Part shown: positions 44,569 to 52,709 of the stretch, in pieces
Position numbering within the stretch: the stretch's first letter is position 1
Layout of the letters: each line of letters starts with the position of its first letter
Assembly (NCBI RefSeq): GCF_900129855.1
Contig: NZ_LT670819.1
Location: forward strand, 8,494,001 to 8,558,000
Source: Streptomyces sp. 3214.6
Lineage (GTDB): Bacteria; Actinomycetota; Actinomycetes; Streptomycetales; Streptomycetaceae
Direction of reading: 5' to 3'
Length of the DNA: 64,000 nt
Program-made: the position numbers and the translations under genes
The notes under the pieces: model-generated
The model's database searches: none
What the model was told of the DNA's origin: nothing
Seen by the model: only the letters and a program-made list of their open reading frames with translations

Positions 44569-45165
44569 ATGGCACGCATGCCGTCGGCCGAGCGGCGCAG
44601 ACAGCTGACCGAAGCGGCGATCAGAGCGATGGCCCGGGACGGCGTCCCGAGGACGACCACCCGGTCCATCGCCGCCGAGGCCGGCGTGTCCCTGAGCGTC
44701 TTCCACTACTGCTTCGACTCCAAGCAGGCCCTCGTCGAGTCCGTCATCACGACGCTCACCGACCACTCGGTGAGCGTCGTGAAGGAGGCGATCCGGCCCA
44801 GAAGCACCCTGGAGGAAACGGTCCGGGCCGGCTTCCAGGCGTACTGGGACCACGTCCGGGCCCACCCCGACGAGCACATGCTGACCTACGAACTCACCCA
44901 GTACGCCCTGCGCCAGCCCGGGTTCGAGCAGCTGGCGCGCCGGCAGTACGAGTCGTACGAGGAGGCGTACGCCGAGCTGATCGAGGAGCTGTGCCGGAGC
45001 ATGGACCTCCGGCTCGCTGTCCCCGTGCCCGTCCTGGCCCGCTATCTGGCCGCCATGACCGACGGCCTGACCCTCAACTATCTGGTGCTCGGTGACGCGG
45101 CCGCCTGGAACGGCATCCTCGACACGGTCACCGCGCACATCGCAGGCCTGGTCAGGGCCTGCTGA
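44569..45165 (+). CDS. TetR-family transcriptional regulator
   Basis: The 198-residue protein has an N-terminal TetR helix-turn-helix (RRRQLTEAAIRAMARDG, then TTRSIAAEAGVSLSVFHYCFDSKQALVE). The helical C-terminal ligand and dimer domain has a TetR_C-type segment (HVRAHPDEHMLTYELTQYAL). It begins 22 bases after the dipeptidase gene on the same strand with a G-rich ribosome site, so the two are likely co-transcribed, and it may autoregulate that operon. The effector is unknown. Confidence 0.88.
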   Translation: MARMPSAERRRQLTEAAIRAMARDGVPRTTTRSIAAEAGVSLSVFHYCFDSKQALVESVITTLTDHSVSVVKEAIRPRSTLEETVRAGFQAYWDHVRAHPDEHMLTYELTQYALRQPGFEQLARRQYESYEEAYAELIEELCRSMDLRLAVPVPVLARYLAAMTDGLTLNYLVLGDAAAWNGILDTVTAHIAGLVRAC

Positions 45166-45260
45166 AACCAGGAACGCGCAGGTGGCGCGGGCGTGGGATC
45201 GGCGTCAGGATGGAAGTGGCGAAGGTCGTTGTGACGGTCTTCTCGCAGGAGGACACCACC

Positions 45261-45947
45261 GTGGACGGCGCCTGGATGTGCGAGAGGTGCGGTGCCGAGG
45301 CGCCGCCCGACGCACAGCGCTGCCGCCGCTGCGGCGCCTGGCTCCCGGCCTACGCGGAGGACGACCGTCCGCGGCCCCGACGCCCCTGGCGGCGGCGCAT
45401 CCACCTCCGCACGGAGGAGGTGCACCGGCCCACGACCTCCGTCCCGCGCGAGAACACCCTGTACGAGGAGACACGGCACGGGGAAACGTGGCTCGGGGAA
45501 ACCCGGCACGGGAGAACGCGGTACGAGCGACCGCGGCACGAGACCGAGCACCGCCCCGTCCCGGCCGGCACCCTGGAGGGCAGCGGCACCGTCTACGGCG
45601 TGGCGCGCACGGTGCGGATGCGCACCGAGGTCAGCGGCAGCGACGGTGACGTCGGCACGACGGTCGTGTGCAACTTCCGTCTGGAGATGCACAATCGAGA
45701 GGGCCGTGCGATCGGGCTGGTGCCCGTGGAGATGCGCGGCGACCTGTTCGAGGGCGCCGTCAACGACGGGGACTGGGTGCGGGCGACGGGCCGGGCCAGA
45801 AACGGCACGCTGCGGGTCAAACAGCTGCGCAACCTGACCACGGGCGCCGAGGTCTCGGCCCGCAGCACCCCCGCGCTCGTGATCGCCGTGGTCATCCTGC
45901 TCTTCGTCGCCTGGCTGGTCTTCATCTTCGCGGTCACCGGGCGCTGA
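45261..45947 (+). CDS. Zinc-ribbon protein with C-terminal membrane anchor
   Basis: The 228-residue protein begins with a compact zinc ribbon (CERCGAEAPPDAQRCRRCG). A basic, disordered repeat region (ETRHGETWLGETRHGRTRYE) and a small beta-rich domain (about 95-195, TVYGVARTVRMRTEV to TLRVKQLRNLTTGAEV) follow. One C-terminal membrane segment (LVIAVVILLFVAWLVFIFAV) leaves the body in the cytoplasm, facing the membrane. GTG at 45261 is chosen for the perfect AGGAGG at 45247-45252; an ATG at 45210 has no ribosome site. The gene converges on the end of the contractile injection operon with 28 bases between. I do not recognise the beta domain. Confidence 0.7.
   Translation: MDGAWMCERCGAEAPPDAQRCRRCGAWLPAYAEDDRPRPRRPWRRRIHLRTEEVHRPTTSVPRENTLYEETRHGETWLGETRHGRTRYERPRHETEHRPVPAGTLEGSGTVYGVARTVRMRTEVSGSDGDVGTTVVCNFRLEMHNREGRAIGLVPVEMRGDLFEGAVNDGDWVRATGRARNGTLRVKQLRNLTTGAEVSARSTPALVIAVVILLFVAWLVFIFAVTGR
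45468..45542 (+). repeat. Five degenerate 15-bp tandem repeats in the zinc-ribbon gene
   Basis: Five in-frame 15-base units encode ETRHG, ETWLG, ETRHG, RTRYE and RPRHE. The units stay in phase and share a pattern of charged then aromatic residues, consistent with duplication followed by divergence. Confidence 0.6.
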
Positions 45948-45975
45948 CCGCGCCGCCCCACCGGCCGCGGGACCC

Positions 45976-47319
45976 CTACCGTCGGTGCGACAAGGGCACC
46001 CGGAGGTCCACCACCCGGAAGTCGCCGCCCCGGGGCTCGACATACGCGAGCGGGGCGTAGTGGTACGGGACTCCGTGGGGACGGCGCCGCAGCGGCTGCC
46101 CCTGGCGGCTGCGCGGCCATTCGACGTCGCCCGTCAGCACCCGGGCCGGGATGAGCCAGTAGTCGCCGCGGCGGTAGTTGCGGGGCTCTCCCTCACCGGG
46201 GTGGAACCGGACCTGGACCCCGTCCTCCAGCGGCAGCCATCTCCCCTCCCGGACGGGCAGGCCCATCTCGTCGGCCGCCGGTCCGTCGTCCCGCCCGCGC
46301 GTGCCGTGGTCCCAGCGGCGCAGGAACGGGCGGCGCCGCGGCGCCGGACCCACGGTCGCGGGCTGGTCCAGCTCCACCCGGAGCCCGGCGTGGTCGACCT
46401 TCGTGACCGTGTACAACAGGCCGCAGTCCTCGTCGTACCGGTCCGACGCCCCGCGGCACACCGCGGCGTCGTCGAGGAGCTCCACCACGTCGCCCGTGTC
46501 CACGCCCAGCTTGTCGTCCCGGCCCAGGGTCTCCAGCTCGACCGAGTTCCCGTCGACGGACAGGACCGGCAGGACCACCGAGCCGTTCTCCCGCGACCAC
46601 TTGTACGTCGCCCAGCCCTCGCTGCCGCCCCGGTGCACCTCCACCCGGTACAGCTGGTTCTCGGGCCCCCGGTACCCGGAGGACGCCGACGGGCCGCCGA
46701 GCGAGGAGTCGTCCTCCTCGGGCTGCCCGGTCGCCGCGGAGAGCAGGCCGCGCGGCTCGAAGGCGCCGCGGACCCGGTCCCGGAGGAAGTGCGAGGCGCT
46801 GCGCGGGTCGGGCACCGGCGAGTCGCCCTCCACCGGGAGCACACACACCTGCCAGACCACCCGGCTGCGCGCGGTCGTGTCCGGCCCGGCCGGCCCGAGC
46901 GCCACCTCACGGATCCAGGGCGCCTCCCACGCGGTGACCAGGCGCTCCCACACCCGCAGGTACACGAGGAAGGGACCGGACGGCAGCCGGTCGTTGTCGG
47001 GGTCGAGGTGGCCGTCGGGCTGCTCCCAGTAGTCGGTGCCGTCGCACTCGCACAGGATGCCGTTGACGTACATGCGGCCCGGGGCCACGGTGAAGGTGTC
47101 GCCGTCGAAGGCGTCGACGCCGAAGCCGCCGAGGCCGTCGTGGTCGGGCGGGTACGCGGCGGGACCCATGAGGTCGGTGGCCAGTGTGCGCAGATAGTGC
47201 AGGAGGATCGCCGTCTGCTCGTTGATGTCGGCGTCGAGCTGGACCCGGCCCTGCTGGGACAGCACGGCCGAGAACCGCCGGGCGGGATCGAAGATGACGC
47301 GGGAGAAGTCGCCGTGCAT
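45976..47319 (-). CDS. DUF6519-like protein of the contractile injection system, last gene of the operon
   Basis: The 447-residue protein starts MHGDFSRVIFDPARRFSAVL and continues QQGRVQLDADINEQ, the opening I recall for the DUF6519 family found in contractile injection clusters. The middle is beta-rich (FTVAPGRMYVNGILCECDG, LVYLRVWER, YRVEVHRGG). It is probably a structural or tail-tip accessory component of the particle; no enzymatic motif was seen. A good AGGAAG ribosome site precedes the ATG. A 48-base gap separates it from the upstream tail gene, the only sizeable gap in the visible operon. Confidence 0.75.
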   Translation of the reverse strand: MHGDFSRVIFDPARRFSAVLSQQGRVQLDADINEQTAILLHYLRTLATDLMGPAAYPPDHDGLGGFGVDAFDGDTFTVAPGRMYVNGILCECDGTDYWEQPDGHLDPDNDRLPSGPFLVYLRVWERLVTAWEAPWIREVALGPAGPDTTARSRVVWQVCVLPVEGDSPVPDPRSASHFLRDRVRGAFEPRGLLSAATGQPEEDDSSLGGPSASSGYRGPENQLYRVEVHRGGSEGWATYKWSRENGSVVLPVLSVDGNSVELETLGRDDKLGVDTGDVVELLDDAAVCRGASDRYDEDCGLLYTVTKVDHAGLRVELDQPATVGPAPRRRPFLRRWDHGTRGRDDGPAADEMGLPVREGRWLPLEDGVQVRFHPGEGEPRNYRRGDYWLIPARVLTGDVEWPRSRQGQPLRRRPHGVPYHYAPLAYVEPRGGDFRVVDLRVPLSHRR

Positions 47320-47367
47320 GGAGTGCTTCCTGCCTGGGCCGGGGGCGGACGGTGTCGGGGCGGTCGC

Positions 47368-49500
47368 TCATGTGACGAAGAACAGCGCCGGGTCGCATCC
47401 GGCCGGGGTGTACTCGGCCAGCCGGGTGCGGAGATTGTCCTCCCGCTGCGGCTGGAACAGGTGGTGCAGCGCGCCGGGTTCCGAGCCGTTGTCGCCCCCG
47501 CGGCGGATCGCCTCGGCGCAGTCGTCGGCGAGCCGGACATAGTCGGGGGAGCCGTACCGGGTGCCGGCGAAGCGCAGTTCCCGGGCACCGGAGTGGTCGG
47601 GTTCGCAGTGGAAGCGCGGCGGCGTCCACCTGGCCCTGGACGGCAGCCAGCAGAACCGTACGGAGCCCTGGTCGCGCCGTTCGATCCGAACCTCGCCGGA
47701 CAGCAGGCAGTTCTCCAGCAGGTCCACGGCCCGGGCGCGCACGGCGCCGACGACGGTGCTGCGGCGGGCGGTGAGGAGGACGTCGGCGGGGCCGCCGTCG
47801 GGGTCGCCGAGCGCCGTCGCCTCGCTGAGCGTCGCGTCCAGCACGCTGTCGTACACCTCCATCCGGCGCGGCTCCCGTGCGCCGTCGTGGGCGGCCACCG
47901 TCACCGGGCCGAGGACGCTGTGGCGGATCTCGGTGCGGACCGGGCAGTCGGCGGCGATGTCCAGACTCGGCGCCCCGGGCGCCAGGGGCGTGCCCCGGGA
48001 CTCCAGTTCCCAGCCCGGCACGAACGTGCAGTGCCGGACGACGAGGCGGCCCACTCCGCCCCGCACCCGCACCCCACCGCCGGTCACCAGCAGCCCGTCG
48101 AGGACGAGCGACGTCGCCTCGCCGCGGGACCCGGCCGGGCCGCCGCTGACCGTCAGCGCGCGGCCTTCGCCGTGCCGCCCGGTCAGCCGGACGACCGGGC
48201 GGACGCCGTCCGCGGCGCGCACGGTGAGCCGGTCCCCCGGGTCGAGGCGGATGTCGGTCAGGTCCTCGTACACCTCGTTGGCGGTGATCTCCACGATCGC
48301 CTCCGCCTTGAGCTCGTGCGCCCGCTTCTCCGCCCGCCAGCGGCCGATCGCGTCGGCGATGCTGTGGTGGGCCTCGTCAGGACCCACCCGGTAGCGGTCC
48401 TCGGCGCCGTTGGTCGCGGGCTCGGGGCGGGGGTACTCGCCGCCGCCGAGGTCTCCGGAGAACGCGTGGTGGTACGTCACCCGTACGCCGTGCGCGGGGG
48501 CGGTGCCCGGCGGGAGCATCAGCCGGCCGAGGACCGGGTCGACGGCGACCTCCTCGCCGGCGGGGCGATGGCGCCAGTGGGAGAGGTCCGCGACGACGAT
48601 CCGGTCCAGACCCACCACGTCCCCCCGCTCGTCGGGTCCGGTCCACACGCACAGGCTCTTGCCCGGCCCGTAGTAGTCGTACAGCCGGTCCGTCAGTGCC
48701 CTGCGGCCGATGGGCTCCGGGACGTTCGACTCGTCCGCGATGTGGAAGCTCGACGGCTCGGGCACCGGCGCGGTGAACAGCGGCGTGTCGACGGCGAGCA
48801 CGTTGAACGTGTAGCAGGCCCGCTCGCGGTCCAGACAGTACGCGGGAGCCCGGGTCACCGCGTATGTGCGCAGCCGCCACAGGTGCAGGCCGACGGACTG
48901 GACGCCGTACCGGCCGGCCCGGCGGGCCGAGCCCGCGCGCGGCACCTCCACGGTGCGGGCCAGGGTGTCGAACGGCCCGCCCAGCCGGTCCAGCGCCCCC
49001 GCGTCCCGTACGTCGACCAGGGCGCCCCGCGCCAGTCTGCGGTCCGCGTCGGCGCCGTCGGCGGTGTAGCGGCGCACGGGCTGGGTGACGCAGAGCAGCC
49101 GCCGGTACTCCACCACCCGGGCGGGCCACCCGGCCACCGCCGACGCGAGGTCCTCCAGCAGCGCCAGGGTGCCCTTGCGGCGCCGATTGACGACGGTGTC
49201 GGCGACGTCCCGGCGGGCCACGGCGGCGGCCGGCAGGCCGCTCGCCCGGAGGGTGTCGTCGGACAGGGCGGCCGCGATCTGGGGCAGGATCTCGTAGCCG
49301 ACGAGGTCACCGAGGTAGGGCGTCACCCAGTCCTCGCAGGTCTCGATGAACCAGTTGTCGTACAGGCGCTCGATGTCCTCCTGGACGACCGTCACCTGTT
49401 CGGCGACGATCGTCAGCAGCGCCCGCAGCGGGCCGCCCTGCTCCGCGTCGCGTCCGCGCACCACGGCCGGCAGCAGCGCGTACAGCTCGTCCGGGGTCAT
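47368..49500 (-). CDS. Phage-tail-like baseplate protein with beta-helix-like insert (eCIS)
   Basis: The 710-residue protein starts with a conserved tail-protein segment (MTPDELYALLPAVVRGRD, EQVTVVQEDIERLYDNWFIE, TPYLGDLVGYE), as in the tail protein I-like components of contractile injection systems. From about residue 400 to 610 it carries short beta-strand repeats (LVLDGLLVTGG, RLVVRHCTF, EVYDSVLDATL, RRSTVVGAVRA) like a right-handed beta-helix. In other phages and particles such helices form fibres or binding tips. It would lie at the baseplate periphery. The start overlaps the upstream stop by 4 bases. Confidence 0.78.
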   Translation of the reverse strand: MTPDELYALLPAVVRGRDAEQGGPLRALLTIVAEQVTVVQEDIERLYDNWFIETCEDWVTPYLGDLVGYEILPQIAAALSDDTLRASGLPAAAVARRDVADTVVNRRRKGTLALLEDLASAVAGWPARVVEYRRLLCVTQPVRRYTADGADADRRLARGALVDVRDAGALDRLGGPFDTLARTVEVPRAGSARRAGRYGVQSVGLHLWRLRTYAVTRAPAYCLDRERACYTFNVLAVDTPLFTAPVPEPSSFHIADESNVPEPIGRRALTDRLYDYYGPGKSLCVWTGPDERGDVVGLDRIVVADLSHWRHRPAGEEVAVDPVLGRLMLPPGTAPAHGVRVTYHHAFSGDLGGGEYPRPEPATNGAEDRYRVGPDEAHHSIADAIGRWRAEKRAHELKAEAIVEITANEVYEDLTDIRLDPGDRLTVRAADGVRPVVRLTGRHGEGRALTVSGGPAGSRGEATSLVLDGLLVTGGGVRVRGGVGRLVVRHCTFVPGWELESRGTPLAPGAPSLDIAADCPVRTEIRHSVLGPVTVAAHDGAREPRRMEVYDSVLDATLSEATALGDPDGGPADVLLTARRSTVVGAVRARAVDLLENCLLSGEVRIERRDQGSVRFCWLPSRARWTPPRFHCEPDHSGARELRFAGTRYGSPDYVRLADDCAEAIRRGGDNGSEPGALHHLFQPQREDNLRTRLAEYTPAGCDPALFFVT

Positions 49501-52500
49501 GGAATCCTCCGCAGGATCAAGGAGCCGGGCACGGCCGGGTCCAGCAGCACCAGTTGGGCGGGGCGCAGCACCAGCCGCGGCGGGGCCGTAGGAGCGGGCG
49601 CGGCCGGGGAGCTCCCACGGGGGAGCAGGACCGTGGGGGCCTGCGCCGCGTCGACGACGTCGCCCGGGTCCACCGGCGTGCCTCCCGCGCCTGCGCCCGC
49701 GCCGGCGCCGGACTGCGAGCGCTCGCGCACCGCGCGCGGACCGGCCGGCAGGGCCGGGACGAAGGCGGCGACCGTGGGGTGCCGCGCGAACCGGACGACG
49801 TCCGCCGGGTCGGAGCCCTCCGGAAACCCTCCGAAGGCGTCCAGGTCCACGAAGTCCACGCCGGGCACCGCCTGCGCGGTCGCCACGACCGCGCTGTCGT
49901 ACACCGGATGGCCCAGAAACGCCCCGCCGGAGCCCAACCGGGCGACCAGCGCCTCACGCACCCGCTGCTCGACCTTCTCCGGGAGATGACCGGCGGCCGT
50001 ACGGACGCCGAGCACCACCACCAGCCGGACCCGTTCACAGGGCTCCACCCGCACCGGCAGCGCCGGGTCGCCGTACCGGCGCAGCGCCGAGCGCAACGCG
50101 CCCAGCAGCGGGGAGGAGGCGTCCAGCGGGGCGTCGTCCGCGGCGACGACGGTGACGTGCACGACCGGCCGGCCGTCGTCCACGCAGCGGTGGGCCACCG
50201 CCTGACCCACCCCCGCGAAGGCACGGGCGAAGGACTGGTAGTCGACCGTCGACACCAGACGGTCGAACGCGGCCAGCCGCAACGGGATCGCCTGCCGCAT
50301 CCGCGCCCGGCCGTCGGCGTCCGCCCCGCCCGTCGCCGGCAGCGGGTTGGTGACCGCGCTGACCCCGAACGGCCTGCTCACCAGCTGGTTGATCCGCCCG
50401 GCGGCGACATTGCCCGCACGGCCGCCGCCGACGCGGTAGCGGGCGGTGACGTTCTCCGTCCCGGTCGGCGGACGCGCGCCGTGCCGGCCGTCGCCGAACT
50501 CCACCGCCGCCCTGCCGTCGGCGCCCGCGCGCAGCCGGAACACCTGGTCGGCCGGCCCCTCCTCGCCCAGGTCCGCGGTCCGCCGCCACGCCACGTCGTC
50601 GACCCGGACGGTGAGGTCCTCCTCACCGCCGTCGGCGTTCACCGACGGCAGCCACACCAGCGGGCCGCGCCGCAGCGAGAACACCTGCCCCGCCCGGCCG
50701 GCGTCGCCGCTGCCGAGCACCTCGGTGACGGTCTCGCCCGCGGTCGCCGTGACGACGTTGCCGTGCACGAGGACGCTGTCGCGCCGGTAGCGGTGCGCGA
50801 GCGGCGAGGTCAGCAGCAGCGTCGTGCGGACCCGGTCGTCGAACGAGGTCCCGTCGAAGGCATGGCGTACGCCCGCCAGGACGGCGAGCTCCGCGCCCGC
50901 CACCCCCGGCCCGCCGTCGGGCACCACGTCCGTGCGCTGCCCCGAGACGACGATCGGCCTGCCGGCGGTCAGCCCCTCGAACATGCCGTCCAGGGCGATG
51001 GCATGGCCCGACACGTCCGTGGGATCGGGCGGGGCGGCCAGGACGAGCGGCTCGCCCGCCGCCCACACCGTGGTGGCCCGTCGCACGGTCATGTCCTCGC
51101 AGTCCTCGGTCCACGGCTCGGCCAGCGCCAGCCGCGTCACCCGTACGGCGTCCACGTCGTTGGCGACGGACAACTGGCCGACCTCGACGACCCGGATGAC
51201 CCGGGTGCGCGACCGGCCCGCCACCCGCACCGCGATCCAGCTGCCCGGCTGGATCTCCTCGTGCACCGCGTCCAGGAGCAGGACGTCGTGCGGCAGCGGG
51301 CCGCCGCCCTCCGCCCGCGGCGGCGTCGCCCCCCGCAACAGCCGCTGGACGCGGGCGTCGTCCGGGATCGAGGCGCCCAGCGGCGCGGCCGTCACCCGGA
51401 AGCGGTACACGCCCGGCGCGGTGACCGGGGGCGCGACCGTGGACAGCGCCTGGTAGAAGGACGCGCCGACGTCGGGCCGGTGCTCCGCGAGCAGGCGGGG
51501 CAACGCGTCGGATCCGGCGCCCAGGACGTCGGCGACCGCGGGCGGTGTCCGGCGCGGCGGCGCACCCCGCCCCGCACCCCCGCCCGCACCTCGGCCCAGC
51601 GCGTCCAGCAGCGGGTCCACCGCATGCTGCACCCGCCCCGCCGGGTCGGCGAGGTCCCGCAGCAGCGCCCGGCCCCCCGCCGCCGCAGCCCGCTCCGGCG
51701 CGTCCTTCAGACGGCGCACGGCGTCCTGGACGGTCTCCAGCCGTGCGGCGGCCCGCTCGGCCAGCTTGTCGGCGTCCAGGTCGCCGCCGACACCGGCGAG
51801 ACGTTCCTTCAGCCGCCGCAGCCTGCGGTCGAGGCGGGCCGCGAAGGTGTCCGGGTCACGCAGCTCCTCCGCACGCTGCCGCACGTCGCGCAGCAACGTC
51901 AGCAGCTCCTCGAACGGGCCCTCGGCGCGCGCCCGGCGCGCCGCGTCCTCCATGTCCTCCCGCAGCGCGTCCACCGCCTGGTCCAGCTGCCGTGGCGGGT
52001 CCGGCACCCGCAGCACCACGGTGGTCCGCCCCCGCGCCGGATCGGGTTCCGCGCCCTCCACCACCCGCGTGAGGTTCAGCCGGGCGTCGGGGTAGACGAA
52101 CAGCAGCCGGTCACCGGGGCGCAGGGCGGCCTGGACCCCGTCGACGTCGAGGGACGGGACACGGGTCGCGACGGCGGGCGTGAGGGCGGGCGGCCAGGTG
52201 GCGCGCACCGGCAGCCGGTTCCACTCCGCCCGCGCGGTGAGGTCCTCGGCGGTCTCGAAGACCACCGGAAGCGCGCCGGGCTCGGGCTCGCTCTTGACCT
52301 GCGACCCGGTCGGCACGACACACGACGCGCCCGGATCCAGCGTGTAGGCGAGATGGGCGGCGGCCGCGAGCGCCGGGCGCGGCCGGTGTCCGACCAGCCG
52401 CCCGAGCCGTACCAGCGACTCGTGCTCCGCCGCGGTGCGCAGGAACCCCTCGTCGGCGATCCGCTCCTGATAGAAGGTCAGCACGTCGGCGACGACGGCC

Positions 52501-52709
52501 CACGCGTCGAGCAGGGCGATCGACGGGTCGTCCGGCTCCCGCGTCGTCAGCGCCTCCAGGGGCGCGGGGCCCTCGCCGGTGACGGGCAGCCGGGCCAGCA
52601 TCGCGTCGAGGAACTGCCGGTGGACGCCCACCCGGTAGGACAGCGCGGGCAGCCCGGGACGGTTCCACACCGGCGCCGGACCCGGTCGGCCGGCGGAGCA
52701 GTCGGTCAT
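49497..52709 (-). CDS. Putative baseplate assembly protein, J-like wedge component, second copy (eCIS)
   Basis: The 1070-residue protein has the N-terminal landmarks of the large baseplate wedge family (SIALLDAWAVVADVLTFYQERIADEGFLRTA). The C-terminal baseplate-J-like half has AVEFGDGRHGARPPTGTENV, YRVGGGRAGNV and ALRRYGDPALPVRVEPC. Between them, about residues 235-390, lies a strongly charged helical region likely to form a coiled coil (LREDMEDAARRARAEG, RLKERLAGVGGDLDADK). It pairs with the 954-residue relative encoded just upstream; in related particles two such proteins form the wedge around the hub. It overlaps both neighbours by 4 bases. The open frame continues to 53546, but ATG 52709 is the start supported by coupling. 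Confidence 0.82.
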   Translation of the reverse strand: MTDCSAGRPGPAPVWNRPGLPALSYRVGVHRQFLDAMLARLPVTGEGPAPLEALTTREPDDPSIALLDAWAVVADVLTFYQERIADEGFLRTAAEHESLVRLGRLVGHRPRPALAAAAHLAYTLDPGASCVVPTGSQVKSEPEPGALPVVFETAEDLTARAEWNRLPVRATWPPALTPAVATRVPSLDVDGVQAALRPGDRLLFVYPDARLNLTRVVEGAEPDPARGRTTVVLRVPDPPRQLDQAVDALREDMEDAARRARAEGPFEELLTLLRDVRQRAEELRDPDTFAARLDRRLRRLKERLAGVGGDLDADKLAERAAARLETVQDAVRRLKDAPERAAAAGGRALLRDLADPAGRVQHAVDPLLDALGRGAGGGAGRGAPPRRTPPAVADVLGAGSDALPRLLAEHRPDVGASFYQALSTVAPPVTAPGVYRFRVTAAPLGASIPDDARVQRLLRGATPPRAEGGGPLPHDVLLLDAVHEEIQPGSWIAVRVAGRSRTRVIRVVEVGQLSVANDVDAVRVTRLALAEPWTEDCEDMTVRRATTVWAAGEPLVLAAPPDPTDVSGHAIALDGMFEGLTAGRPIVVSGQRTDVVPDGGPGVAGAELAVLAGVRHAFDGTSFDDRVRTTLLLTSPLAHRYRRDSVLVHGNVVTATAGETVTEVLGSGDAGRAGQVFSLRRGPLVWLPSVNADGGEEDLTVRVDDVAWRRTADLGEEGPADQVFRLRAGADGRAAVEFGDGRHGARPPTGTENVTARYRVGGGRAGNVAAGRINQLVSRPFGVSAVTNPLPATGGADADGRARMRQAIPLRLAAFDRLVSTVDYQSFARAFAGVGQAVAHRCVDDGRPVVHVTVVAADDAPLDASSPLLGALRSALRRYGDPALPVRVEPCERVRLVVVLGVRTAAGHLPEKVEQRVREALVARLGSGGAFLGHPVYDSAVVATAQAVPGVDFVDLDAFGGFPEGSDPADVVRFARHPTVAAFVPALPAGPRAVRERSQSGAGAGAGAGGTPVDPGDVVDAAQAPTVLLPRGSSPAAPAPTAPPRLVLRPAQLVLLDPAVPGSLILRRIP

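Noticed and set aside
45210-45260. ATG start for the zinc-ribbon anchor protein at 45210
   Set aside because: There is no ribosome site with usable spacing, whereas GTG 45261 has a perfect AGGAGG eight bases upstream.
45985-49989. Long plus-strand open frame across the end of the contractile injection operon
   Set aside because: It runs opposite two genes with clear family motifs and 4-base coupling, and its translation is compositionally biased without domains.
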